64,000 bases of DNA from Voacanga thouarsii (GCA_026120185.1 JANUWF010001729.1:372001-436000), one strand, 5' to 3'. Positions 1-11,837 are shown, counted from the stretch's first letter. Notes: a model not told the origin generated them from the letters alone. Numbers and translations: made by a program.

Positions 1-174
1 GAAAAACAAATAATAGAAAAATAATGAAAAGAAAAACACACACATTAGATATATTCATAAACTACCTAAGCACAAAAGTTAGTGGCATTTACAAGTGCAA
101 CATGAACTAAGCTAGTTAATTAAGTCACACAATATTACAAGCAACAAGACATAGCAACTAATTACACAAAGAAC

Positions 175-205
<31 letters not shown>

Positions 206-224
206 CATACATACATACATACAT
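175..224. repeat. (AT)n then (CATA)n microsatellite
   Basis: A run of AT dinucleotides passes directly into about six CATA units inside the gypsy leader. It is a compound simple repeat. Confidence 0.95.
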
Positions 225-293
225 ATTTGCATATAGACATAAAAACAAATAAACATGGTTAAATTAACAAAATCTAAATTTTCATGATATTAT

Positions 294-311
294 TCCCCGC
301 CAACGGCGCCA
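294..311 (-). promoter_or_regulatory. Primer binding site, tRNA-Asp type
   Basis: Read on the minus strand this is TGGCGCCGTTGGCGGGGA. It matches the complement of the 3' end of plant tRNA-Asp at all but one position. It lies 6 nt inside the LTR end at 318. A tRNA-Asp primer is typical of Athila-like gypsy elements and their noncoding derivatives. Confidence 0.8.
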
Positions 312-317
312 AAAACT

Positions 318-579
318 TGATGCATAAATTTTTAGGTGTATAAAACTCATCAAATTTAAATCCATCTCTTAGTCAAGTTTTAATTAAAACATTAATCCCA
401 AAATACACATACGAGCAAGTATACTCATCGTAAGTATAGCATAGGGAATTAACAAGTATCGATCCTCAAAGGAACAAGTACACACTAATCACTTTTCATT
501 CATTGTTTAACCGATCCAAATAAAGTGAGAAAATAATAAAAAGAAAAATAAGAAAATATATACAACTCAAGAATGTATG
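318..579 (-). mobile_element. LARD-like gypsy 5' LTR, segment 1 of 3 (U5 end)
   Basis: The minus strand reads into the tRNA-Asp PBS and carries the U5 block GAGGATCGATACTTGTTAAT, which recurs in the plus-strand LARD LTR near 54360 and 62080. The LTR is interrupted at 580 by Copia-1; bases 575-579 (GTATG) are the target duplication. The LTR resumes at 22964 and ends at 33298, giving roughly 1.5 kb of LTR once the inserts are removed. Confidence 0.75.
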
Positions 580-2322
580 TGTTGGAAAGTATGTCTTCAA
601 AGACTATGTATTCTGTGTAAATATATTCCAATAAAATGTTTATTCATTTAATTTAGTTTATTTCTTATATTATTACACATTTAAGGTCCAAGTATGACAA
701 GTAATAGTCTATGTATTGGGTCGTTCTTCATAGTAAGGTATAAACCAATGGTACTTATCATATAAGTAAAATTGAGTTCTTAGTCATTTGCTAGAATTGG
801 ACATTTTATCAAGGTAATACTATTATGCCATGAGTTCCAATGAGAAATAGTTTATCTTAAATCAGTGAATAGCTCACTCACATCACTGGCATAAGCATAT
901 TTTGAATATCTAGAGCTGGACCTATAATAGTGGTCTCTTTTAAAGTACTATAACTATAGAGACCAGACTATTACTGCTATAGCGTGGATGGATACCTTTA
1001 TACTTAAGTATGAATTGGTTGTTTAGCGAAGCTACAGTCTTGTACTTGATGTATGCTGGGTAAGATTTCTTTTGTGAGATCAATAACCTTATACGTTGGG
1101 TGTATTACTCTAGTTAGTTAAGACAGACGCATGCAATAGAGTTTCTATGCTTCATTTTATGAAGTTAAATCACCCCTTGTGATTGTTCAAGATAATCTAA
1201 TAATCCAGGACCCTAGGAACGTAACTTTAGAATATGTGTATTTGGGTAGCTTCCAATGATAAGCAAGTACATTCAAGTGAGTCATGGATTATCATACTAG
1301 AGATCGAAGGATGGTAGATGTCTATGAGATGGGTGTTAGTACATTTATCATATCTCATTGATTGGTGTTACATAGAAAGGTATTTCTGTCATTTCACCTG
1401 TAGGTTAGAGACATTGCTTTAGGAATATTAATTTTCGGGTCAATATTTCCATAAGATGATGAATGGAAATATTTAAAATGGTAAAATGTAGCTATTTAAT
1501 AGTAAGGATATTTTGGTCATTTTATTAGCCATGAATAATATGTCTCTTGGTCCCATGAGTAGCTCAAGTTACCTTAGTGTTGTTTAGACATAATCTGGCT
1601 TAATGGATAATTATTTGGAAGAGAACAAAATTTTTTTCTAAGAGTCCAATTAGAATTTATTAATTATTCTTTGGTGTTTGATAAGGCCTAGAAAAGATAA
1701 TTAATTAATTAAGAAGATTAGGCTGGAATAAATTAATAAATTGGGCTAATATTTGTTAACATATATTAAGAGTCCAAATAGAATAAATTAATTTACCTTA
1801 GGTATTTAATGAAGATTAGAAAAGGTAATTGATTAATTAAAAGGATTATATTAGTCCTGGACTGATTTGTGAGCACAACAACAGGCCCTAAGGTTAGTCG
1901 AAATTAAAGTGCAAGAGAGGAAGAAAAATAACATAGTTTTCTTTCTGAGCTCTCTCTCTGAGTGTGCCATCTCTTCCTCTTATTCTCGTCCCTCTCTTCT
2001 CTCTCTCTTGGAGATATTTTAATTATCCAAAGAAAGAGCTTTCACCAAGCTAACCCAAGAGCAAAGTAGAGTCATACTCCAAAAGGTGAAGAGAGGAAGC
2101 TTGGATATACTTCATGCGTAGGAGTAGAAGATTAACGGGAATACCAGTCGAACCACAGGCACCTTCTTCACCCCTTCCAACGCTAGTTCCAGTGCAACCC
2201 AGCCCTTCGTTGGTTAATTCGTGACCAATAAAGAAAAGTATGTACTCTCTCCTAAATGTGACTCGAAAAACTAAAAAAGTTTTCGCTGCATTATCTTTGA
2301 TGTTTTCCATTTTTATCCTTTA
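580..2322 (+). repeat. Copia-1 5' LTR
   Basis: About 1.74 kb. It starts with TG and is followed two bases after its end by TGGTATCAGAG, the initiator tRNA-Met PBS. The terminal CA has mutated to TA. Its counterpart is 16858-22958 with a 4.3-kb insert. The short minus-strand ORF inside it near 2050-2310 is not a gene. Confidence 0.9.
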
Positions 2323-2324
2323 AG

Positions 2325-2337
2325 TGGTATCAGAGAC
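2325..2337 (+). promoter_or_regulatory. Copia-1 primer binding site (tRNA-iMet)
   Basis: TGGTATCAGAGAC matches the complement of the plant initiator tRNA-Met 3' end over the first 11 bases. It sits 2 nt after the LTR. Confidence 0.9.
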
Positions 2338-3926
2338 ACTGTTTTTATCTAGAAGCATGTACTAGGGTTAAAAATTAGAAAATGTGGTTCCTTTACTATT
2401 AAAAATGAATCTTTCATGATTTCATGTGATCCCTCATACAATAGTTTCTAGATTCATGTACGCCTCATGGTTAGAGGCATATGATCAGGTATTCTAATGG
2501 TTTTCCCATTATTTTTCTGATTTTGAGTAGACGCGATGTACGCCTCGTGGTTAGAGGCATAGGTACTTGTAAAAGCATGGTTTTATGCCTGTTTTGTGTT
2601 TCTTTTAACCTGTAAATTTGGGGACTGACAAACATAATTGCTGGAAGAGTTGAGGAGTGAAAAATAGTTGAAAAGAAAGTTTTTTCTAGAAATTAGCAAA
2701 CTTTAGAATAGACCAGGCGCCAGGTCCACACTGCCCAGCCGGAGGTGTTAGAGAAATAGTGCAGACTCGGCGCCAGGTGCGCCCAATAGACCAGGCACTA
2801 GGTCCATTCTACCCAAGGCGGATGCATGCAATTTTGTCCAAGAAAAGGGAGAGCACTGCTGAAGTTTTATACCTCAATTTTTCCTTGAGGTAATCATATT
2901 TTCAAACTATTGTATGAGGTTAATTTTTTGCAATAGTTTTATTTATCTATAGATGAATAATTTATATGAAAATGAGTAGTAAAGGGTATAACCACCTTAG
3001 GATTAAACATGATCATTAATTTTTAATTCATAATATTTAATCTATTGTTTGGTCACTTAGGAATAAATGAATAGTTTAAGCATGGAAATGTTTACTTTTC
3101 TTATCATGCATATTTCATTTTTGTGATCGAATGTGCAAGTACTTGTGAGACTAAAGTCTCACTAGATAGAACGGTTTTTTGATAAAACATTTTAATCTAA
3201 GAAACTTTAAAATAAAAGAGTTCATGGTTTATTCTCTTAAAGGATTTAATCCTTAACATAGAGAATAATATTGAACTTAAGCTTATTTAATAAAATTTTA
3301 CTTGGTTATTAACTTAGAATAGTAAAATAAATTCATAATTTATTATTTCAAAAGATTTAATCCTTCATATAGAGAATAATATTAAATTTTAGTTTTTTAC
3401 TAAAGTTAATGAAACCATAAGATTATAGAAAACGTTTTTGGGCCTAAAACACTATTTTCAATAAAAGATTAAGTGGGAGAGGAGCTCCAACTATCCCAGG
3501 TCTTCCATCACAACTCTTATTAGAGATAGTGGATTTCCTCGTGTCATTCTGAGCATGACCCCTTATAGGATGGACTTCCACAAGTATCTAGAAATAATGG
3601 AAGAGTAAAATTAAAAGCATAGGGTATTTGCTAGGATTAACCAACCTACGTTGGAGGTTTTTAGCACTAGATTGCTCGTAAATGGTGTGAATCAGTAGCC
3701 ATCCTATCGGTGGAACTTTTTCTAGACCATTACCTATTTAGGAAGTTTTGATTCGTGATGGTTATACACTTAACTTAGAATGCTACTAATCTTCCTACGA
3801 AGCTCTGTTAGCTTTTACATTATTGATCATGGTTTTAAGAGTTATCTAATATCAAAGAAATAATATAAAGAATGTACAATTTTATTTCTTGCAAACTAAA
3901 TGAATGTTTTTCGCAATATTTCAGTA
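2338..3926 (+). other. Copia-1 untranslated leader
   Basis: About 1.6 kb between the PBS and gag. It holds three copies of a GGCGCC/GGCACT-centred motif (2711-2814), a two-copy repeat of about 117-bp period (roughly 3195-3390) and a nested inverted repeat (3229-3268). No ORF of interest. Confidence 0.7.
3229..3268 (+). repeat. Nested inverted repeat in Copia-1 leader
   Basis: The outer arms TTATTCTCT and AGAGAATAA are perfectly complementary (9 bp). Between them lies a second 15-nt palindrome, AAGGATTTAATCCTT. A degraded copy follows about 117 bp downstream. Confidence 0.8.
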
Positions 3927-4462
3927 ATGTCTGGTTTCAATCCATTGTCAATCATTCTCAAGGAGAATAAGTTGACAGGCCCAAATTATGTGGACTGAAA
4001 AAGGAACCTGAACATAGAACTCACTACCAAGACGTACAAGTATATTCTTATGGATCACTGTCTTGAGATTGGGGAAGAATCCACTGATCAGGAGCGAGAG
4101 ACTGAGAAAGCAAGGAAGAAAGCTGATGAGATGGCTAAGTGCTATATGTTGACTTCCATGTCTAATGTGCTCCATTATAAACTGAGCATATGTCCACTGT
4201 ATACGACATAGATTTGTCATTGCGTACCATGCTTGTTGACAAGAGCTGGCCCATAAGGCAGGAAACTCTTAGAGTAGTCATGAACACTAGGATGGCTGAA
4301 GGGGCATCGGTTCGAGAGCATCTACTCAAGATGACTGCCTACTTCGAGGTGGCTGAGGTCCTAGGCGTAACAATAGATCATGAGAGCCAAATTGACGTGG
4401 TTCTTGAAACTCTACCCGATTCATATTCTCAGTTCAAGTTGAACTACAACATGAACAGGTTG
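3927..4462 (+). pseudogene. gag: Copia-1 gag, 5' part (broken)
   Basis: Gag forms the virus-like particle of the retrotransposon. The ATG at 3927 opens a frame starting MSGFNPLSIILKENKLTGPN, with the N-L-T-G-x-N-Y pattern usual at the start of copia Gag. An in-frame TGA follows soon after (the conserved Trp of YVDW is lost), and a frameshift occurs before about 4190, where a second frame continues with MAEGASV and YSQFKLNYNMN, the Gag core. Copia-3 is inserted after NYNMNR at 4462, and the frame resumes at 13531. It cannot be translated as it stands. Confidence 0.85.
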
Positions 4463-6150
4463 TGTAGGATTTCTATCATGCATAATTAGATTAAGCGCAG
4501 CGGAAAACAACAAGAAATCTAAGCTATGGATCACGGGTTTGCAATAGAAACGGGAAAAAGGAGAAGATTGCGTCTATTACCTCGTGAAGCCGGAATTCAA
4601 AGATTTCAGAAACAAGAACGCAGGCGCGATCCAGATTATCCAAAACCGTTCACTGCAGCTCAACTGAAGTCCAAGAAAGAACTCCCTCTAATGACAATCC
4701 ACACAAGGTTGAATGCTCACAATCTCACAATTCTATGCTAGTAAAATTAGGGAGGCTAGGGTTTTGATCAAGAAGAGAGACAGCTAGGGTTTGATCAAGA
4801 GAGAGGCAGAGAAACGGTTTCTCTGTTATTGCGTGAATAGTCTGTCTCTAACCCTAAGGAAACCGTTTCCTTATATTTATAGATTTATAATTACCATAAA
4901 TTGCAACTTAGTCCTTCAACGTCCAATTGTCAACAAATTGGTCCTTTAAGTTTACTTAATTACAATTAGGTCCCATGAATTATAACAAACTTATAATTCA
5001 CCTATAAATATATTCCCTTCTCTTAATTAACCCTACAATATTATCAAATAATATATTTGAGCATTCAAACCTTTATTGTGTGTGACCCATTAGGTTTCCT
5101 GGTCTTATTGGTAGCATAATATGAATTAATTCTAACAATATTAGAATTAATAATCCTTAATAAAATAAAGGAGTAAATTTATTAATTCTCTAATTAATAA
5201 ATTCATATTTAGCATATCAAGAGAGACATCTAGCAATGACTCTTGACCACCCAAAAGTCCAGAAAGTCAAGTGGCTTGACATGAACCTTTCAATAGCAAA
5301 TTATCAGTGCAATAAACTCCTTTCAACATACAATATCTCATTCGGTCTAGAGCATGGAATTAGTGCCAACTCCCTCCAGAATATTATTAAGTCTCGCTCA
5401 AATATTTTAGTACTTGTTCAAGAAATCCATTACTCGATATGTGTATCAATTGGAACCATTTCCATCACATAGTCGCCTTGGCCAAGGATTTCATGAGTAA
5501 TGATTTCTACAAGTGGCCTTGAAATATACTCTCCTACTATTAGGAGTGGTGAATCCTTTATTGACCCTCTCAACTACTTTCGTTTACTTTACGTTGTACC
5601 CAATATCCATCCCATAGGCGGTCCTAGATAAGACTCCAAAGATTAGAATCAAAGTACAACGCTCGATAAACAAAGTACCTTGGAGATCTCAAGTCTAAGG
5701 ATACTTGCACACTTGCTATAATGAGATTCTATCACTGGCACTAAATAGTTATCCAAGTGATTATCTCGTAGCTAGGTCATCCAATGAACTTGTTTCAAAA
5801 GAAACATCCACACGTTAATCCTGAATATCCCAATACCCACGGATGTGAGAACCACCGCTTGATCCAATCAAGAGATATAACATGTGCCAGTCATGGCGTA
5901 TTAATAATGTCCCATCTTATTAATACTATGGGGATTATTTAAGTACAAACACTGCATAGTATAGTAGGAATCTCACATCATGATCTCTATCATGATTTTC
6001 TTAACACTGTGTTGTACTAGGGACTTTATCTAACGGTTTGTACACATATTTAGATATAACAATCAAACTGAAAGATAAAGAATGCCTCTTATTAATTTGA
6101 TATGCAATATACATGGTACAAGTGATTGCCTCTAGGGCACAACACTAACA
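4463..6150 (-). repeat. Copia-3 3' LTR (left copy)
   Basis: 1688 bp, TG at 4463 and CA at 6150, near-identical to 11839-13530. ORFs that appear in both LTRs at matching places (for example 4526-4741 and 5236-5472) are duplicated only because the LTRs are copies. Confidence 0.95.
4872..4881 (-). promoter_or_regulatory. Likely LTR TATA box
   Basis: On the minus strand this reads TATAAATATA, and it is repeated in the other LTR at 12248-12257. In element sense it immediately precedes two 19-nt palindromes (4855-4873 and 4807-4825). It is the best candidate for the U3 core promoter; the start site would be expected about 30 bases further, near 4845. Confidence 0.55.
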
Positions 6151-6161
6151 AACTCCCACTT
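6151..6161 (-). promoter_or_regulatory. Copia-3 polypurine tract
   Basis: The minus strand reads AAGTGGGAGTT directly before the 3' LTR. This is the usual copia PPT, the primer for plus-strand DNA synthesis. Confidence 0.85.
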
Positions 6162-6224
6162 GCACTAGAGCCAATCGTTCATGTATCGAATACCAAATGA
6201 CTCAACATATTTATCATGTTTCTT

Positions 6225-9200
6225 CTAGGAAAGCGCTTTAGTGAGTGGATCAACTATGTTCTAATCCGTGGAAATTCTCTCTATCTTTACATCTCCTCTA
6301 TCTATGATTTCTCTAATCAGATGATAGCGTCTAAGTACATGCTTGGATCTTTGATGAGATCGTGGTTCTTTTGCCTGTGCAATGGCTCCATTGTTGTCAC
6401 AATACAAAGGTATCGAATCAACAATGCTGGGCACCACTCCAAGTTCAGTGATGAACTTCTTGATCCATACTGCTTCTTTAGCTACTTCAGAAGCCGTTAT
6501 GTACTCGCTTCGATGAGTCGAATCGGCAGTAGTCTCTTGTTTGGAGCTCTTCCAACTAACTGCCCCACCACCTAATGTAAATACGTAGCCAGATTGTGAT
6601 TTAAAGTCGTCCTTATCGGACTGAAAACTGGCATCAGTATACCCTCTTACTTGTAAATCACCATCTCCATATATCAAGAATGCATCCTTAGTCCTTCGTA
6701 AGTACTTAAGGATATTCTTTACTGACCACTCAGATGACCCTCTCCAGGATTAGATTGGTATCTGCTCATCAAACTAAGAGCACACGATACATCAGGCCTA
6801 GTACATATCATAGCATACATGATAGACCCAATTGCCGAAGCATATGGAATTCTACTCATGTGATCCCTTTCAACTTGTATCTTTGGAGACATCGACTTTG
6901 AAAGGCTTACACCATGTGTCATAGGTAAGAATCCTCTTTTAGATTGATCCATGCTGAACCTTTTCAGCACTTTGTCTATGTATGTAGACTGTGAAAGACC
7001 TAGCAACCTTCTAGATCTATCTCTATAGATCTTTATTCCCAGAATATAGGTTGCTTCTCCAAGGTCTTTCATAGAGAACATCTTGGACAACCAAATCTTC
7101 ACTGATTGAAGAGTGGAAACATCATTTCCTATAAGTAATATGTCATCTACATAAAGCAATAGGAAAACAACTTTACTCCCACTAGCCTTCTTGTACACAC
7201 AAGGTTCATCCATGTTTTGAATGAAACCAAATTCTTTAATTGTCTCATCAAAACGGATATTCCAACTCCTAGATGCTTGCTTAAGTCCATAAATGGACCT
7301 TTGCAACTTGCACACCTTTGTGCCATCTTCGGATATGAAACCTTCAGGCTGTGTCTATACACTTCCTCAATCAGGTTTCCATTAAGGAAAGCTATTTTCA
7401 CATCCATTTGCCAGACCTCATAATCGTAATGAGCGGCAATGGCTAGGAGTATTCTTATGGATTTCAACATCGCAACTGGTGAAAAAGTTTCATCATAGTC
7501 AATACCTTGTCGTTGACGATAACCTTTTGCTACCAAGCGAGCTTTATAGGTAACCACATTACCATCCATGTCAGTTTTCTTTTTGAAAACCCATTTACAC
7601 CCTATAGGCTTGATTCCTTTAGGTGGATCAACTAAAGTCTATACTTGGTTATCATACATGGAATCCATCTCTGACTTCATAGCTTCGAGCCATTGGTCAG
7701 ATTCTGAACTATTCAGAACATCCTTGTAAGTAGTAGGCTCATCGTCATCTATGAGCAATACGTCATTATGGTCACTTATGAGAAATCCATATCTCTCAGG
7801 TGCCACTCGTATCCTACTTGACCTACGAAGCTCTTGTGTGTTAGAAGGTTCATCTATTTGAATAGATACAGGTTCAGAAGGTTGATCAATATTTGTTTGC
7901 TCTTCTTGAACTTCACTAAGTTCAAGCTTGCTCCCACTATCTTCTTTGAACATGTGCTCCTTCTCTAAGAAGACAGCATGTTTTGAAATAAAAACATTAT
8001 TTTCAGAAGGAATATAGAAGTAATATCCAAACGATTCTTTTGGATATCCAACAAACAAACATTTGTCAGACTTACTTTCAAGTTTGTCTGACATTACCTT
8101 TTTAACAAAAACAAGGCAACCCCAAATCCTTAAATGAGATAACTTTGGTCTCTGACCAAAGAATAACTCATAAGAAGTGGTATCAACCGTTTTTGACGGA
8201 ACTCTGTTTAAAATGTAAACAGCAGTCTCCAGTGCGTACCCCCAAAACGATTTTGGTAGGTCTGCAAAAGCCATCATGGTCCTTACCATGTCTAGAAGGG
8301 TTCGATTCCTTCTCTTAGATACACCGTTATGTTGAGGTGTATATGGTGGAGTCCATTGAGATAATATTCCGTTATCTCTTAGATAACTTAGAAACTCTTG
8401 ACTTAAGTATTCACCTCCTCGGTCAGATCTAAGAGCTTTAATACTTTTGCCAAGTTGTTTCTCTACTTCATTCTTGAAGTCTTTGAAACGGTCAAAGGCT
8501 TCAGATTTGTATTTCATCAAATACAAATACCCATATCGAGAATAATCATCAATAAAGGTAATGAAGTATTGATAACCTCCTCTTGCCTGTATTGACATTG
8601 GGCCACATACATCTGAATGTACGAGTTCTAATAACTCTTTTGCCCTTTCTCCTTTTCTTGAAAAAGAAGTTTTAGCCATTTTTTCAAGTAAATAAGATTC
8701 GCATGTGTCATATGATTCGTAATCAAATGACCCTAAGTCACCTAATTTGTATAACTTAGACACACGTTTTTCATTTACATAGCCTAAACGACAATGCCAT
8801 AAGTAATATGAGATTAAGTTATCCTTTTTATGTTTCTTTTTACTTATATTGAGAATTGGATTATACATGTCTAGAACATATAAACCATTGATCAAAGTTG
8901 CAGAACCATAATGAATATCATTTAATGAGAAAGAACAACATTTATTCTTAAAACTTAAATGAAATCCGAATAAGTCTAACCAAGCAACTGAGATAATATT
9001 TTTCAACAAAACTGGTACAAAATAACAGTTTTGTAGTTCTAAAACTAATCCAGAAGGTAGATCGAGATGATAAGTCCCCACAGCTAGAGCAGCAACTTTT
9101 ACTCCATTTGCAGCTCGTAGGTCCACGTCACCTTTCTCTAACCTTCTACTATCCTTTAGTCCCTGCAAATTATTGCATAAATGAGATCCACAACCGGTAT

Positions 9201-9507
9201 CCAATACCCATATCTCATTATTAAAGGCAGTATGAATCTCAATCATAAACATACCAGGATTAGAAGTAGAAGTGCTTGCAAGCTTCTCCTTCTCCTTCCT
9301 TTCCTTCACAGTCTCCAAGTAGGCCTTGCAGTTACGCCTCCAATGGCCCATTTTGCCACAATGATGATATGGGCCTTTAGGGGCAGCCTCCTTCTTCTTA
9401 ACACCTCCTTTGGGCTTAGTAGGAGTGTTCTTCTTCTTCTTCTTAGAAACCTTTTTCTTAGAAGATGAAGAACCTACTAACAAGATTGCCTTATCATCCT
9501 TTTTCAT
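6225..9507 (-). pseudogene. pol: Copia-3 pol: protease, integrase, RT, RNase H (few breaks)
   Basis: A 622-codon open stretch (9507 to 7639) encodes, in order: the end of Gag with a knuckle at residues 47-60 (first Cys replaced by Tyr, Y-HHC-GHWRRNC); aspartic protease DTG at 103-105; a GAG-pre-integrase part with LWHCRLG; and the integrase core with HSDVCGP (D299) and RSDRGGEY (D362). The catalytic Glu expected 36 residues later is Lys (K398, codon at 8314-8316). A TAG replaces the Trp of NQVWTL at about 7636. RT continues with a one-base deletion near 7345, which moves translation into the frame that holds YVDD at 7142-7153. A further frameshift near 6700 precedes RNase H (YTDASF, SEYITA, YCDNNG), ending at a TAG at 6225. 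Few breaks, but not functional as it stands. Confidence 0.93.
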
Positions 9508-10095
9508 AGAGGACTCAGCAGTCTTAAGCAGATTGATTAGCTAAGGTATTGTGGTCTCAACATTATTCATGTGGTAATTGATCACAAACTGCGAAAAACT
9601 ACTTAGTAATGATTGTAGAATTAAGTCAATACTTAAGTCATGATCCATTACGAACCCAAGAGACCCAAGTTTTTCAATGTAGCCCAACATCTGCAGCCCA
9701 TGAGTGGCCACTGAAGCACCCTCAACCATCTTAGCACGGAACAGTTGTTTAGAGATCTCATATCTCTCTGTTCTAGCTTGTTTATCAAACAGCTCTCTAA
9801 GATGGAGGATCATTGATTGAGCATCCATATGCTCATGCTATTTTTGCAGCTCAGGAGACATTGACGCCAGCATGATACAAGATGCTGTGTCGCTATCTTC
9901 TTTGTGCTTCTTGTGGACAGCATGCTCTTCAGCAGGAGCATCTTGAGCTGGAGGTGGTGGAATAGGAGCTTCTAGCACGTAGAGCAACTTTTCCGACTTG
10001 AGAACAATTCTCAAGTTTCTATACCAGTCCAAATAGTTTGATTCAGTGAGCTTGTTTGTTTCCAAGATGCTACGTAAGTTTAGGTTTGTCGACAT
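9508..10095 (-). pseudogene. gag: Copia-3 gag (two in-frame stops)
   Basis: The ATG at 10095 starts MSTNLNLRSILETNKLTESN, followed by YLDWYRNL, the classic copia Gag amino end. The frame runs 85 codons to a stop at about 9835. After that stop the same protein continues through MDAQSM, RAKMVEGASV and VINYHMNN to a second stop near 9540. It then reads on into the pol frame without a gap, so Gag and Pol were one long reading frame. The proline-rich PIPPPPAQD stretch near residue 45 is a variable linker. Copia-2 has the same protein at 27501. Confidence 0.9.
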
Positions 10096-11823
10096 GATGC
10101 AAATGACCTAGATGTAAAGATAGAATTATTAGAACATGTATATGCAAATGCAACGCAATTAATTAGGTCTTTAATTAAGCACATACTTATTCAACTATTT
10201 TACTCAAACCAATAGCCCTCACTATTGACTCGGGAAAGCCCGTTGGAAACTTTCTTAGTGGATCAGTATCCAAATTCCTTAAGAATAACCTTAGGTTAGC
10301 CCAACAAGCCACTCTTAAGTTCAGTGGTAGGTATCCAATACCAATTACATCAAAAGGTAACTACTGAATCATTGGGTGATTAATATCTTTTAATCATTAA
10401 AGTATCAAATACTAGCCCAACTTTGCCTCTAATTTTCTTTATTCTTGGGTTAGCCCAACCGGGATAAAGAAATTAGTTAAATCCAACCCATTAACATGAA
10501 TTTAAATTCTATAGCTTGAACATACTCGATGTCAAGTAGGCTTGGGTTTGCCCAACAACCTGGTCTCGAAAAAGAGCTCTAGTTCTCACTATATTAATGG
10601 AAGGCATTAGATTTAATATTATTTGAGGGATTTATTCCTTTTAGTGGTCTCATTGTTTGGCATGCATACAATTTATCAATAAGCAGCATAAATTGATAAA
10701 CATGATAATAAACAATTACGTGGCATGGTTATGGACTTTCTAAATTAATTTCCTCGAGCCACCAAGGAAATTAATATGGTCAACCCTATGTGTTCACGCA
10801 TGATACAGGTAGAGGGTCTTACCATCTCGCTTTATTTTGAACGCCATCTTCAAAATCTTGAAAATAAAATTCTACCTCAATCTAACCTATATAATCTAAT
10901 TACATAATTTCCTAAAAGGAAAAACCTCGACTTACATTCGATGGGAGTTATATGAGAAGAGAATTACATCAGAATTTGAGAGAAGGCAGGACACACAGGC
11001 CCAATTTCATTAAAACAAAGCGGTAAAAAATGCATGAACAGATATAATTTGTTTTAGTCCATAACCATCCACCATGCCATTAATTATGCTTAAACAAAAT
11101 AAACATATACTTTTATTATTCCAAAATCAGTATTTTGGAAAAATAAAACAAATTCTAAAATCAACATTTAAGAAAAATACATTAATTTTAAATTTTCAAA
11201 ATCACTATTTTGAAAAATAAAATTGATTTTCTCAAAACTAATTTTGAGAAAATGCTTCTAGGTCCCGTCACGCAACGATAACGAGTGTCAGGGGGCAGCG
11301 CCCCCGTGGAAAAATTTTTATTTTACCACCTTTCATCAAATGAGATTTTCCCTTTCAAAATTCTATTCCAGAACCTTTTTTTTTTTTTTTTAAACCAAAC
11401 AGTAACCACCGCGTGCGGCTTGGATTTTCTGGAAATTTTTTTTGTTCAGTTCGGGGCCGTTCCAAGATCAATCAAAACTAGTTTTTCACGTTGACCTTTG
11501 TTAATCTTTATTAACAAACCATTGTGATCATTCACACAATCAATTTAACAATCCAAATTGTTAAATGGAAGGCTTAATTACAGGATGAACATCAACTGAA
11601 GCCAAAACCTGAACACAGACGCAGAACCATTCTGCAATATTTTCAAAAGCATAAAACCCACAACGCAGAAACGATTTCTACAACCCAGATTATTCAAAAC
11701 AAAACCCAGACGATTACATACAAACCAACAGACATGATCATACAATTAGCATGCTGTAATCATGCAATTTACATGCTTGAACAATTCAAAGCAATAAAAC
11801 ATCCTATTAAAACACAAACCCGT
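10096..11823 (-). other. Copia-3 untranslated leader
   Basis: About 1.7 kb between PBS and gag, colinear with the leader of Copia-2 (25645-27500). It carries the four-hairpin array at 11119-11253 and, before it in element sense, a conserved GTTATCGTTGC block and a GGGGGC/GCCCCC inverted repeat near 11290. No coding sequence is seen. Confidence 0.8.
11119..11253 (-). other. Four-hairpin leader array (Copia-3 copy)
   Basis: Four consecutive inverted repeats, each with a 4-nt loop: 11226-11253 (12-bp arms), 11193-11216 (10-bp arms), 11153-11174 (9-bp arms, one mismatch) and 11119-11140 (9-bp arms). The centres are 35, 41 and 34 nt apart. The same hairpins, order and spacing occur in Copia-2 at 26346-26480. 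The array is about 1.02 kb upstream of gag in both elements. It would form in the genomic RNA. Role unknown; packaging, dimerisation or translation control are possibilities. Confidence 0.8.
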
Positions 11824-11837
11824 TGGCTCTGATACCA
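11824..11837 (-). promoter_or_regulatory. Copia-3 primer binding site (tRNA-iMet)
   Basis: The minus strand reads TGGTATCAGAGCCA, an exact match to the complement of the plant initiator tRNA-Met 3' end, one base from the LTR end at 11839. Confidence 0.95.

Larger units (their letters stand above)
1..317 (-). other. Internal leader of minus-strand LARD-like gypsy element
   Basis: This AT-rich noncoding stretch lies downstream, in element sense, of the PBS at 294-311, so it is the start of the internal region of a gypsy element that continues off the left edge. No ORF is visible. It ends against the LTR at 318. The only internal structure I see is an AT/CATA microsatellite. Confidence 0.6.

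Noticed and set aside
4526..4741. 71-codon ORF repeated at 11854-12117, and 5236-5472 repeated at 12612-12848
   Set aside because: They lie at matching places in the two LTRs of Copia-3, antisense to the element. Their conservation comes from LTR duplication, and they show no domain.
6216..6575. Plus-strand ORF of 119 codons
   Set aside because: It is antisense to the Copia-3 RNase H region, which has clear motifs on the minus strand.
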